The notes under the pieces are model-generated. The model did no database searches, was not told the DNA's origin, and worked only from the letters and a program-made list of their open reading frames with translations. The translations under genes were made by a program, and so were the position numbers. DNA of 44,333 nucleotides from Gammaproteobacteria bacterium (GTDB lineage: Bacteria; Pseudomonadota; Gammaproteobacteria; Pseudomonadales; Porticoccaceae), in contig QJWQ01000171.1 of NCBI GenBank assembly GCA_003235325.1, forward strand, positions 1-44,333. Direction: 5' to 3'. How positions within the stretch are numbered: position 1 is the stretch's first letter; each line of letters starts with the position of its first letter. Positions 17,325 to 25,602 of the stretch are shown in pieces.

Positions 17325-18418
17325 TGAAAATCCTTTACGGCGTCCAGGCCACGGGCAACGGCCACATCACCCGCGCCCGTGCAATGGCGCCGGCACTCAG
17401 GTCGGCGGGTATCGAGGTGGACTTCCTGTTTTCCGGACGCCCCCGGGAAGACCTGTTCGAGATGGATAGCTTTGGTGAATTTGACTGCCGGACCGGTCTG
17501 ACCTTTGCCTCCCGAAACGGCCGGATCAGCACCCTGGGCACCCTCACGAGCTGTCGGCCGCTGCGCCTGCTACGGGATATACGTTCACTCCGTTTTGCCG
17601 ACTACAACCTGGTGGTCACCGACTACGAACCGATCACAGCCTGGGGTGCCCGGCAGGCCGGTGTGTCGGCTATCGGTATCGGTCACCAGTACGCATTTGA
17701 GCAGGCTATCCCCCAGCACCGGGGTTCGCTTGCCCGGCGGTTGGTGATGCGCAACTTTGCGCCGGCGAAAAGGGCCCTGGGACTGCACTGGTACCATTTT
17801 GGCGCGCCTATTTTGCCGCCGATAGCACCGATTGAACCGATCTCGGTCGATACCCGGGAGCGGGTAGTTGTGGTCTACCTGCCCTTTGAGTCCACTGCCG
17901 CCATTTCCGCCCTGGTGCAGGACTTTACCCCGTTTTCGTTTATTGCCTACCACCCGGAGGCTACACCTGGCACCCAGGGCAATATTGAGTGGCACCGGCC
18001 CGGCAGGGAAACCTTTCAGAGGGATCTGGCCAGCGCTGGCGGTGTTATTTGCAACGCCGGCTTCGAACTGGCCAGCGAAGCGCTACAACTGGGCAAGAAA
18101 CTTCTTGTGAAACCCATGGGTGGCCAGCCGGAGCAGGCATCCAACGCCCAGGCCCTGGAATTACTGGGCCTGGGATCCGTCATGGAACAACTGGATCCGT
18201 CTGTAGTGGCCCACTGGTTACAGCAGCAGCAACCGGAAAAGGTGGTCTATCCCGATGTGGCGGCAACGGTCAGCCGCTGGCTTGCCAACGGCGGCGTCGG
18301 CGACATTGCTGATCTGTCCCGGGAACTCTGGCTTCAGACCCGATTCCCAAAGGGTTTCAGCCAAATGGGAGAATCCGGGGAATGCCTGACTTCACCTTCC
18401 ACACTTCACCGGACCTGA
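17324..18418 (+). CDS. MJ1255/VC2487-family glycosyltransferase
   Basis: A 364-residue GT-B-fold protein beginning MKILYGVQATGNGHITRARAMA, the signature of the MJ1255/VC2487 family (distantly MurG-like). The C-terminal half has the donor-binding type strings GGVICNAGFELASEAL and KPMGGQPEQASNA. Target and sugar are unknown. The start overlaps the PAP2 stop (TGATG), so translation is coupled. The 3' end (18269 onwards, encoding the string DLSRELWLQTRFPKG) is partly repeated 173 bases downstream. Confidence 0.87.
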   Translation: MKILYGVQATGNGHITRARAMAPALRSAGIEVDFLFSGRPREDLFEMDSFGEFDCRTGLTFASRNGRISTLGTLTSCRPLRLLRDIRSLRFADYNLVVTDYEPITAWGARQAGVSAIGIGHQYAFEQAIPQHRGSLARRLVMRNFAPAKRALGLHWYHFGAPILPPIAPIEPISVDTRERVVVVYLPFESTAAISALVQDFTPFSFIAYHPEATPGTQGNIEWHRPGRETFQRDLASAGGVICNAGFELASEALQLGKKLLVKPMGGQPEQASNAQALELLGLGSVMEQLDPSVVAHWLQQQQPEKVVYPDVAATVSRWLANGGVGDIADLSRELWLQTRFPKGFSQMGESGECLTSPSTLHRT

Positions 18419-18536
18419 ACAACGTCTGGCTTGCAGAACCTGTCAGCCGCTGGCTGGCCAGCAGCACCAGCAGCGATTATTTCGATCTTTCCCGAGAGCT
18501 CTGGCTGCTGACCCGATTCCCAAAGGGTCTTAGCCA
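18269..18536 (+). repeat. Imperfect tandem duplication of the glycosyltransferase 3' end
   Basis: Bases 18269-18363 and 18442-18536 align without gaps, with about 74 of 95 positions identical by my count, including a 19-base exact run (GACCCGATTCCCAAAGGGT). Several changes are synonymous (CGG/CGA, GAA/GAG). The offset of 173 bases puts the second copy in a different frame from the first but in the frame of the short open frame at 18382. Similarity appears to continue a little further, with gaps. Confidence 0.75.
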
Positions 18537-18591
18537 CCATCAGGGAGCCCGGTATTGTCAGGATTCGTCAACCTCATCGAAACAGGGCTGA
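18382..18591 (+). pseudogene. Short reading frame paralogous to the glycosyltransferase C-terminus
   Basis: A 69-codon frame whose middle part (PVSRWLASS, FDLSRELWLLTRFPKGLS) is homologous to the last 30-40 residues of the glycosyltransferase (TVSRWLANG, ADLSRELWLQTRFPKGFS). Its ATG lies inside the end of that gene and has no properly spaced ribosome site. It is most likely the tail of a second, mostly deleted glycosyltransferase copy, or a local partial duplication; a translated small protein cannot be excluded. Confidence 0.45.
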
Positions 18592-19106
18592 CAGCCGTCT
18601 GGCTGTTCGAATTTATCCGGGGCCAAAGGGATCGATGCGCCGGATTTGCGCTGGTCCTGAACCGTTGGAGCAACCACTCCCGCAGACGGGGCCGGTTGCC
18701 TTACTGGTCAGTGGCCTGTTCCACCAGCAATGGCCAAGGAATGCCCGGGATGCCATGGACTGCTTTCTCTTTTGCAATGTCGGTGGCTAGCTCCATGGCC
18801 GCTTCGACTGGTGGAGCACAAACGGGTAACCGGGCCGGGGAGACCTGAAGCAGGCCGTTCGACCAGAACCGGCCAGCCATTACCAACGGGCCCTCCAGCC
18901 CCTGCGCGTGACCGCCCGCCAGTCTTCCAGCAGCAGGCGTTGCCAGCGTTCCGGTACGGGCTTGCCCTCCTGCTTTCGTCAGCTTCGCCACCCGTTAACT
19001 TGTTGAATTTCCGTATTGCCGCCGTTCGGTTATCGGTTAAACTGTCGCCCACCCGGGGCATACCCCTGTCCAATTCGATGCCAATACCGTTGAAAAGGAA
19101 CCGACA
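18592..19106. other. About 515 bases without a convincing gene
   Basis: Open frames exist on both strands but none has a ribosome site, recognisable family or normal codon pattern. On the minus strand, bases of roughly 18880-18975 could encode a protein-like fragment containing VPERWQRLLLEDWRAV that ends in TAA, but a stop codon lies just upstream in the same frame and there is no start. This may be a decayed gene. The last 30 bases hold the ribosome site of the next gene (AAGGAA before 19107). Confidence 0.45.
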
Positions 19107-19343
19107 ATGACGCTCTACATTATTGAAAACGACCGGGAACAATTTCTTACCAAAACTCTTGAATGGGATTATGGTTGCAAGGCGGACGAGCTGTTCAAAA
19201 CGCCCCACAGAGACGTTGCCCTTAACCAGCTGATCGAACTCAATACCCGTGATATCGGCCTTCGTGCTCACCTCCTGGAGTGCGAAGCCGACGGCGGGGG
19301 CCGTCCGCTGATGCCGGCCCGGCCCAGCAAATCCGTCGCCTGA
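19107..19343 (+). CDS. Small protein of unknown function upstream of gshA
   Basis: A 78-residue acidic protein, MTLYIIENDREQF..., rich in charged residues with no membrane segment or signal peptide. The ATG at 19107 has AAGGAA 6 bases upstream, a good ribosome site, and the frame ends 21 bases before gshA in the same direction, so an operon with gshA is likely. I do not recognise the family. The C-terminal 15 or so residues (GGGRPLMPARPSKS) look disordered. Confidence 0.7.
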   Translation: MTLYIIENDREQFLTKTLEWDYGCKADELFKTPHRDVALNQLIELNTRDIGLRAHLLECEADGGGRPLMPARPSKSVA

Positions 19344-19364
19344 GCCGGCATCAGCGGAGCCACT

Positions 19365-20957
19365 TTGCCCGATTTCACCGACCGTCTCGGCCACCTGTCG
19401 CAACCGGAAAACCTGGACAGCTTGCGCGGCATCGCCCGTGGCGTGGAGAAGGAAAGCCTGAGGGTCACGGGCCGGGGACAACTGGCCCGGACACCACACA
19501 GCCCACTCCTGGGCTCCGCCCTGACCCACCCGGCGATTACCACGGATTATTCCGAAGCCCTGCTGGAATTTATCACACCACCCACGTCATCAGTGGCCGA
19601 GGTACTGGCCACTCTGGAGGATATCCACCGATTTACCTACCGGCAGATCGACGAGGAATTGCTCTGGGTTCACAGCATGCCCTGTGTTCTTATCGGTGAC
19701 GACAATATACCGGTGGCCCGTTACGGCAGCTCCAATATCGGTCGCATGAAGACCATATACAGACTCGGGCTGGGGCACCGCTATGGCCGCTCGATGCAGA
19801 CCATTGCCGGTATTCATTACAACTGGTCGCTGCCCGACGTCAGCTGGCAACTGTTACAGGTCATCGAAGACAGTTCAGTCAATTTGCAGGAGTTCAAATC
19901 CCGCCGCTACTTTGATCTTATCCGGAATTTCCGTCGGTATTTCTGGCTGTTGATCTACCTGTTCGGCGCCGCTCCCGCCGTCTGCCGGTCCTTCGTCGCG
20001 GGCCGACCACATCGTCTGGTGCCCTTTGGCAAGGACGTCAACAGTCTGCACACACCCTACGCCACCTCGTTGCGCATGGGCGATCTCGGCTACCAGAGCC
20101 TGGCCCAGCGGTCACTGCTGATCAGCTACAACAACCTGTCAGGCTACCTGCAATCCCTGCAACAGGCGCTGACGCTGAAGTACCCGAAATATGATTCGCT
20201 GGGAACCCGGGATGCTCATGGCAACTACCTGCAACTCAGCACCAGCCTGCTTCAGGTTGAGAACGAGTTCTACAGCAGCATTCGGCCCAAGCGCACAACC
20301 CGGACCGGCGAAACCCAGTTCAAGGCCCTGGCAGTGCGCGGTGTCGAGTATATTGAGGTGCGCTGCATCGATCTCAATCCTTTTCAGCCCGTGGGCATTG
20401 ATGCCCGGCAGATGCAATTTCTTGACATCTTTCTGCTCTATTGCCTGCTGGCTGACAGTCCGGAATCGGATACCCATGAATACCACAATATACTCGAGAA
20501 CCAGACAGACATCGTCTATCGCGGACGAGACCCGCAACTGCAACTGAGAGGACGTCAGGGTGCTGCAACCGTTGCCACCTGGGGCAAGTCCCTGTTTGCC
20601 GACATGCAGCCCGTGGCCGAACTGCTGGACCGGGCCAACGGCAATCAGGTCTATGGCCAGACGCTGAAGCAGTTGCAGCCGCTGTTGCAACACCCGGAAC
20701 GAACGCCATCGGCCAGGATACTGGCTGAAATGGCGGAGAACAATCTCTCCTATTTCCAACTGGCCCTTAACCATGCCCGTGAACACCGCGACTACTTCCT
20801 CGGCTCGCCCCTGAATCCCGAGGTTGAAGCCAGATTCAGGGAGATGGCCCGGACATCCCTCGTCGTCCAGCAAGCGCTCGAGGCCGGGGACAGCCTTGAT
20901 TTCGAGTCCTTTCTCGGCAACTATTTTCAGCAGTACCAGCTTCGGATCGGTGAATGA
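19365..20957 (+). CDS. gshA: Glutamate--cysteine ligase
   Basis: First step of glutathione synthesis: ATP-dependent joining of L-glutamate and L-cysteine, in the cytoplasm. The 530-residue protein is of the proteobacterial GshA class (E. coli 518). Conserved strings include RGIARGVEKESLRV, TDYSEALLEFITPP, IDEELLWVHSMPC, RYGRSMQTIAGIHYNWSLP, TSLRMGDLGYQS and EYIEVRCIDLNPFQPVG. The start is a TTG at 19365 with GGAG 5 bases before it; E. coli gshA also starts with TTG. The last four bases overlap the acpH start (ATGA). gshB is not in this window. Confidence 0.96.
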   Translation: MPDFTDRLGHLSQPENLDSLRGIARGVEKESLRVTGRGQLARTPHSPLLGSALTHPAITTDYSEALLEFITPPTSSVAEVLATLEDIHRFTYRQIDEELLWVHSMPCVLIGDDNIPVARYGSSNIGRMKTIYRLGLGHRYGRSMQTIAGIHYNWSLPDVSWQLLQVIEDSSVNLQEFKSRRYFDLIRNFRRYFWLLIYLFGAAPAVCRSFVAGRPHRLVPFGKDVNSLHTPYATSLRMGDLGYQSLAQRSLLISYNNLSGYLQSLQQALTLKYPKYDSLGTRDAHGNYLQLSTSLLQVENEFYSSIRPKRTTRTGETQFKALAVRGVEYIEVRCIDLNPFQPVGIDARQMQFLDIFLLYCLLADSPESDTHEYHNILENQTDIVYRGRDPQLQLRGRQGAATVATWGKSLFADMQPVAELLDRANGNQVYGQTLKQLQPLLQHPERTPSARILAEMAENNLSYFQLALNHAREHRDYFLGSPLNPEVEARFREMARTSLVVQQALEAGDSLDFESFLGNYFQQYQLRIGE

Positions 20958-21541
20958 ATTACCTGGCGCACATCTACCTGTCGGGGCCGGATCCGGAACT
21001 TCAGGTGGGGGGGCTGCTGGGTGATTTTGTCAAGGGCCCCCTCGTCGGCCAGTATCCGATAGCGATAGAGCGCGGCATTCAATTGCACCGAATGATCGAC
21101 AGCCACACTGACAGTCAGCCTCTGGTTCAGGCTGCGGCGGCGTCCATGGCCAAACCCTGGCGACGTTATGCCGGCATTCTGCTGGACATTTACTTCGACC
21201 ACCTGCTGGCCAGCCAGTGGTCTCGCTTTCACGATCAGGCACTGGAGGACTTTTGCCAGGATTTTTACCGGCATCTGCATCGGCACAGTCGCTTGCTGCC
21301 CCCCAGGGCTCTGCACTTCAGCAGGGTTGCACCGGAAGTGGCCTGGCTGGAAAGCTATGCCCGGGCTGATAGAATTCCGCAGATGCTGAACCGGGTAGGC
21401 CAGCGTTTTCGTCAGCCGGTACCATTGCAGAACGCCTGGCTAACACTGGATAGCCACCGACAACAGCTGTCGGAAACCTTTGACACCCTGTTGCCATTGC
21501 TGGTGAACTTTGCCGAGCGCAAACGCTCCGAAGCCACCTGA
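20954..21541 (+). CDS. acpH: ACP phosphodiesterase AcpH-type
   Basis: AcpH removes the 4'-phosphopantetheine arm from acyl carrier protein. The 195-residue length and the strings MNYLAHIYLSG, GGLLGDFVKGP, GIQLHRMIDSHTDSQP and RYAGILLDIYFDHLLAS are those of the family, an HD-related fold with His and Asp metal ligands. The ATG overlaps the gshA stop by four bases, so the pair is translationally coupled, though no biochemical link with glutathione is known. Confidence 0.9.
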   Translation: MNYLAHIYLSGPDPELQVGGLLGDFVKGPLVGQYPIAIERGIQLHRMIDSHTDSQPLVQAAAASMAKPWRRYAGILLDIYFDHLLASQWSRFHDQALEDFCQDFYRHLHRHSRLLPPRALHFSRVAPEVAWLESYARADRIPQMLNRVGQRFRQPVPLQNAWLTLDSHRQQLSETFDTLLPLLVNFAERKRSEAT

Positions 21542-21700
21542 GCAATTTTCGGCGAGGACTGAAAAGATGATTAACCCGATGGTTGATCGTGCCGGTAATA
21601 AACAATACAGGCATGGATCGGCAGACTCATGCAAGGTCGACAGGAACTATTCAATCACCAGCTTGTTAATCACCAGTTTGAAATCATCCGGGAATCCCTA

Positions 21701-22186
21701 ATGCCCAGTCACCGCAGTGTTTTTTTGATTATCGCCCTGTTCTGTGGGGGCCTGATAGCTACCGCCCTCTACATGCAGCATGTCATGGGCCTGAACCCCT
21801 GTTACCTCTGCATCGTACAGCGGGTATTTGTCATCCTTACCGGCCTGATCGCAACAGTAGCCTTTATCCACAATCCCGGCACCAGGGGGCTCAGGATTTA
21901 CAGCGGTTTAACCCTCGCCGGCGCCCTCGGCGGTGGCGGCTTTTCCATACGACAACTCTGGTTGCAAAGCCTGCCGGAAGACCTGGTGCCCGCCTGCGGT
22001 CCGCCTGCCGACTATCTGTTTGACGCTTTTCCCCTGACCGATGCCCTGTCCATGCTGCTGCGTGGTGATGGCAACTGCGCCGAAATCCAGTGGACTCTGT
22101 TCGGGCTCAGTATCCCGGCCTGGACCCTGATGGCGTTTGTCACAATCGCGTCGGTCAGCCTGTGGCAATTGCTGCGCAAAAACTGA
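21701..22186 (+). CDS. dsbB: Disulfide bond formation protein B
   Basis: DsbB is an inner-membrane protein that reoxidises DsbA and passes electrons to ubiquinone. The 161-residue protein has four hydrophobic helices and both essential cysteine pairs: NPCYLCIVQR (Cys 34 and 37) in the first periplasmic loop, and Cys 99 (PACGPP) with Cys 126 (GNCAEIQW) in the second. The ATG at 21701 is preceded by GGGAA and starts the first helix; a longer frame upstream lacks family similarity. dsbA is not in this window. The lrgA-like gene starts within its last codons. Confidence 0.94.
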   Translation: MPSHRSVFLIIALFCGGLIATALYMQHVMGLNPCYLCIVQRVFVILTGLIATVAFIHNPGTRGLRIYSGLTLAGALGGGGFSIRQLWLQSLPEDLVPACGPPADYLFDAFPLTDALSMLLRGDGNCAEIQWTLFGLSIPAWTLMAFVTIASVSLWQLLRKN

Positions 22187-22545
22187 AGGCCCTGGCCAGG
22201 GGTTTTCTGTTCCTGGTTTTATTCCAGTTGGCAGGGGAAGTCCTGGTTCGACTGCTATCGATACCATTTCCGGGGCCGGTGGCCGGCATGGTGCTGCTTC
22301 TGGTCGCGCTGCAGTTTTTCTCGAGGGGCGTGCCGGACTGGCTGTCACAGACCGCAAGCCGCCTGCTGGGACTTTTGTCCCTGTTTTTTCTTCCGGCCAG
22401 CGTCGGCATTTTTTACCTTCAGGACCGTCTGGCCAGCCAGTGGCCGGCCCTGGTGGCCGCTGTTCTGGCGGCGACGCTGATCTCCCTGGCCATCACCGCC
22501 CTGTTGATGAACCGGCTGTTGGCCAGGGATGGCAATGGCCACTGA
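22162..22545 (+). CDS. LrgA/CidA-family holin-like membrane protein
   Basis: A protein of about 127 residues with four hydrophobic helices and the family string LSIPFPGPVAGMVLLL followed by SLFFLPASVGIF. LrgA/CidA proteins resemble phage holins and are linked to murein hydrolase control and export of small molecules. The GTG at 22162 is the best start in frame although no ribosome site is visible; it overlaps the dsbB end by 25 bases, suggesting reinitiation. It is paired with the lrgB-like gene, which overlaps its end. Confidence 0.85.
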   Translation: MAIAAQKLKALARGFLFLVLFQLAGEVLVRLLSIPFPGPVAGMVLLLVALQFFSRGVPDWLSQTASRLLGLLSLFFLPASVGIFYLQDRLASQWPALVAAVLAATLISLAITALLMNRLLARDGNGH

Positions 22546-23239
22546 AATGACGGCAACTTTGCTGTGCTGCGGTCTGGTGCTGATTTCCTGGTGGCTGGCG
22601 CTGCAACTGTTCAGACTGTGCCGGAGCCTGCCCCTGCTGCGGCCATTACTGCATCCCCTGGTAACCGGCGCCATCCTGATCGCCCTGGTGCTCGAGTTTG
22701 GCAATATTGATTACCGGTACTTCAATCATCACAGCCAATTGTTTTACTGGTTGCTGGGGCCCGCCACTGTCGCCCTGGCCCTGCCACTACATCATGAACT
22801 CAAGCGACTGCAGGCGGTCGCCCGGCCGGTGCTGCTAACGCTGCTGGTTGGCGCCATTATCTCGCCGGCGATCGCGATTCTGCTGGCCTGGTGCCTCGAT
22901 GGGGAGACGCTGCTGTTACCCCTCAGCACCAAGTCGGTTACCACAGCCATTGCCCTGGGCATTGCCGATATCATCGGTTCGGTGCCGGAACTGGTGGCCA
23001 CGGTGGTCATTTTTACCGGAGTCACCGGGGCCATGCTGGGACCGGCGCTGCTGCGCCGCCTGGGTATCAGCGATGAAAGGGTGCTGGGATTCAGTCTGGG
23101 GCTCAATGCCCACGGTATCGGCACCGCCCGGGCCTTTGAGGTAAGTCCCCGCTGCGGCGCCTGGGCCAGCCTGGCCATGTGCCTGACCGGACTGCTGACC
23201 ACGGCCTTGCTGCCGCTGGCTATTCGTCTGCTGGAGTAG
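22535..23239 (+). CDS. LrgB/CidB-family membrane protein
   Basis: About 234 residues, nearly all hydrophobic helices, with the LrgB family strings LLHPLVTGAILIALVL, LLGPATVALALPL, LPLSTKSVTTAIALGIA, TGAMLGPALLRRLGI and GLNAHGIGTARAFE. LrgB partners LrgA. The ATG at 22535 has AGGG 6 bases before it; an ATG at 22529 is the alternative. The frame overlaps lrgA by 11-17 bases. A strong terminator follows 69 bases downstream. Confidence 0.92.
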   Translation: MATEMTATLLCCGLVLISWWLALQLFRLCRSLPLLRPLLHPLVTGAILIALVLEFGNIDYRYFNHHSQLFYWLLGPATVALALPLHHELKRLQAVARPVLLTLLVGAIISPAIAILLAWCLDGETLLLPLSTKSVTTAIALGIADIIGSVPELVATVVIFTGVTGAMLGPALLRRLGISDERVLGFSLGLNAHGIGTARAFEVSPRCGAWASLAMCLTGLLTTALLPLAIRLLE

Positions 23240-23308
23240 CCACAGCCCCAGGACATTGCCAACAATGTCGGAACCCTGCGTTAGTCTGTGCCAACGGCAG
23301 CACCTGAT

Positions 23309-23350
23309 CAGCCAATAAAAAAGCCCCGTGCGGGGCTTTTTTATTGGCTG
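23309..23350. terminator. Bidirectional intrinsic terminator with 19-bp perfect stem
   Basis: The arms CAGCCAATAAAAAAGCCCC (23309-23327) and its exact complement (23332-23350) enclose the loop GTGC. The stem has six A on one arm and six T on the other next to the GC core, so both strands yield a GC hairpin followed by U6. It ends the plus-strand lrgB operon and the minus-strand FKBP gene. Confidence 0.92.
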
Positions 23351-23407
23351 TTTGCCGAGTCAGCGACATTTTCCAGCCGTTTTAACCGAACGGGTTACCG
23401 ACGGGTA

Positions 23408-24220
23408 TCAATTTACCGCCGATTCGGCTTCTGCCCCGGTTTCGGATTCTGCCTTCGGATCAGGCTTGGTATTGTCTACCGCAGCCCGAAGCAGTTCGAC
23501 TTCAAATATCAGCGCCTGGTTTGGACCTATGGGGCCACCGGTGCCGCCGGGACCATAGGCCAGCGACGGCGGGATATAGAGTTCCCACTTGGAGCCTTCC
23601 TTCATCAGTTGCAGTGCCTCGGTCCAGCCGGGAATGACCTGGGTAACGATGAACTGGGCCGGCTGTCCGCGCTTGAAGGAACTGTCAAATTCGGTACCGT
23701 CTATCAGGGTACCCTTGTAATTCACTTCCACCATGGCATCGGCTGCCGGCGTTGGTCCACTGCCTTCCACCAGCACCTTGTACTGAAGGCCGCTGTCCAG
23801 TGTAACCACACCCTCTTTGCCGGCATTTTCCGTCAGGAAAGCTTCGCTCTTGGCATTGTTTTCGGCAGCTAACTTGGCCGCAGCTTCAGCCTGAGCCTTC
23901 CGGGCCGCCATTTGCTCTTGCTGGAAGGCCTGCATTACGGCCATGACTTCTTCCTGGCTCAGGGCGGATTCGTTGCCGGCAATGGCATCACTCAAACCCC
24001 TCGAAAAAGCGGCGGGATCAATATTGATTTTCTCGGCACTCATCTGGCCACCGATGTTCTGGCCAAACAGATAGCTCAGTTTTTGGTCATGGGTGGTGAG
24101 TTCAGCCAGGCCTGCAGTCTCTTTCTCAGCCGATGCAGCAGTCTCTCTTTTTGCCTGCTGGTCACAACCGGCGAGAGCCACGGCGACGGCCAGGACACAG
24201 GCAAGTCGGTTTATCTTCAT
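23408..24220 (-). CDS. FKBP-type peptidyl-prolyl isomerase lipoprotein (FkpA/Mip-like)
   Basis: A 270-residue envelope protein-folding helper. It begins with a lipoprotein signal ending LAGC (lipid Cys 19). Residues of about 40-135 form the FKBP N-terminal dimerisation region (KLSYLFGQNIGGQM, then a long helix). Residues of about 140-245 are the FKBP isomerase domain with VLVEGSGPTPAA, VNYKGTLIDGTEFDSS, VIPGWTEALQLMKEGSKWELYIPPSLAYGP and IFEVELL. The C-terminal tail is acidic. The ATG at 24220 follows AAGGGA; the open frame upstream to 24406 has no signal and is rejected. Confidence 0.92.
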   Translation of the reverse strand: MKINRLACVLAVAVALAGCDQQAKRETAASAEKETAGLAELTTHDQKLSYLFGQNIGGQMSAEKINIDPAAFSRGLSDAIAGNESALSQEEVMAVMQAFQQEQMAARKAQAEAAAKLAAENNAKSEAFLTENAGKEGVVTLDSGLQYKVLVEGSGPTPAADAMVEVNYKGTLIDGTEFDSSFKRGQPAQFIVTQVIPGWTEALQLMKEGSKWELYIPPSLAYGPGGTGGPIGPNQALIFEVELLRAAVDNTKPDPKAESETGAEAESAVN

Positions 24221-24281
24221 GGGTTTTCCCTTATCTGTAGATTCAAGGTAGGTAAAGCGCAAGGGGCGCATCTTACCTGAA

Positions 24282-24791
24282 TCAGCCACCGAACCACAGG
24301 GGTGAACAACATTTTTCAACCAGAGGATTCTGGCCCGGCCTGGACTGGTCCGGCCCGGTAAAGCCCAGCCGGCGGAAATAGACCTCCAGATTGGTGGCAA
24401 CGGCATTTCGGCAATCAGCCGTTGCCAGGGATTGGCGACGCCACCAGTCGTAAAGCAACTGTTGTTCCTTTTTTTCCGCTTCCAGCTCCTGCTGCAACAG
24501 GGACTGTCGGCGCAGTTGCTCCTCGGCCGTTTTTCCGGACACTTTTCTTCGACGCTGTCGCAATTTCAGGATTTCCTGCTCTCGCACGGGCTCTACTACT
24601 GCTATCAGCCATTCGATTTTTTCCCCGGTCAGGATCTGGCCTAGGCTGCCGACCCAGCCACAGAATAACAACAGGTTGACATCGATACCCTGGCGCTCCT
24701 GCAGCGCCAGGCAGTAATCCCTGACCTCGTCGATGGCGTACAGAGCTGTGGAAAACTCCCAGAATTCGTTGACAGCCTTGTCTGTATTCAT
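24282..24791 (-). CDS. TIGR02444 (DUF2390) family protein
   Basis: A 169-residue soluble protein; FWEFSTALYAIDEVRDYCLALQERQGIDVNLLLFCGWVG at residues 10-48 is the diagnostic start of the family (given here only by its ends: FWEFSTALYA and DVNLLLFCGW). The middle is a charged helix, probably coiled coil (about residues 80-115). The function is unknown. The ATG overlaps the trmB stop by four bases (ATGA), so the two are co-expressed. Confidence 0.85.
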   Translation of the reverse strand: MNTDKAVNEFWEFSTALYAIDEVRDYCLALQERQGIDVNLLLFCGWVGSLGQILTGEKIEWLIAVVEPVREQEILKLRQRRRKVSGKTAEEQLRRQSLLQQELEAEKKEQQLLYDWWRRQSLATADCRNAVATNLEVYFRRLGFTGPDQSRPGQNPLVEKCCSPLWFGG

Positions 24792-25534
24792 GCCGTCTTT
24801 ATTTCAGATTCCGGGTCAGGAGACGTGCTGCCGGTCTTCTCGAACAGTAAATCCCATACACCGTGGCCGAGGCGTTGCCCCCGGAGTTCAAATTTGGTCC
24901 GGGGCCGAAACTCAGGGCGTAAATGGTAACCGCCGTGCTCCGCCAGATTGCGGAAGCCGGAGGCCCGGCGCATCACTGCCAGCATATGCTCCGCATAGGG
25001 TTGCCAGTCCGTCGCCAGATGCAGCAAGCCGCCGGGCTCGAGCTTTTTTCTGATGATTTCCACAAATGGCGGCTGAATAATACGGCGTTTGTGATGCTTT
25101 TTTTTGTGCCAGGGATCGGGAAAATAAACCTGAACCCTGGCCAGGCTGTTATCGACTATACAATCCTGCAGGACGTCCAGCGCATCCGCCATATAGACAC
25201 GCAGATTGTCGATGCCCTGCAAAGCGGCGCAGTTGATCAGGCGACCCACCCCGGGGGGGTGGACCTCCAGGCCGACAAAATCCTTGTCGGGCTCCGCCGC
25301 CGCCATGGCCAGCAATGAATCTCCCATGCCAAACCCCACTTCCAGTACCACCGGTGCCCGGCGCCCGAACAGGTCAGGCCAGTTGGCGGGCCCGGCAAAC
25401 AGACTCAGACCATAGTGAGGCCAGTGGCAGTCAAAGGCACGCCTCTGGGCCTCCGTGATCCGGCCGGCCCGGATGACATAACTGCGAATGGATTTGGTTT
25501 TATATTCCGGTCGAATTTCCAAGCGAACCTTCAT
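24788..25534 (-). CDS. trmB: tRNA (guanine-N7)-methyltransferase
   Basis: Makes m7G at position 46 of tRNA, with S-adenosylmethionine as donor. The 248-residue protein shows the SAM-binding LEVGFGMGDSLLAMA, the ligand-contacting Glu in GLEVHPPGVG, MADALDVL, the hallmark VYFPDPWHKKKHHKRR and ATDWQPYAEHML. Length fits (E. coli 239). The ATG at 25534 has a weak ribosome site. DUF423 lies upstream, 68 bases away, in the same direction. Confidence 0.96.
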   Translation of the reverse strand: MKVRLEIRPEYKTKSIRSYVIRAGRITEAQRRAFDCHWPHYGLSLFAGPANWPDLFGRRAPVVLEVGFGMGDSLLAMAAAEPDKDFVGLEVHPPGVGRLINCAALQGIDNLRVYMADALDVLQDCIVDNSLARVQVYFPDPWHKKKHHKRRIIQPPFVEIIRKKLEPGGLLHLATDWQPYAEHMLAVMRRASGFRNLAEHGGYHLRPEFRPRTKFELRGQRLGHGVWDLLFEKTGSTSPDPESEIKTA

Positions 25535-25602
25535 ACTGGTCGATCACAGTGGTCAGCACACCTGACAGGCGGGCCTGGCCGTGAAACGATGTCCTGGAGG
25601 AT

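Noticed and set aside
18555-18848. Plus-strand 97-codon frame in the gap after the glycosyltransferase
   Set aside because: No ribosome site, no family likeness and amino acid content unlike a folded protein.
18708-19529. Minus-strand open frame of 273 codons spanning the gap and the gshA start
   Set aside because: It runs antisense through the good small gene at 19107 and the conserved N-terminus of gshA, with Arg/Gly/Ser-rich sequence of no recognisable family.
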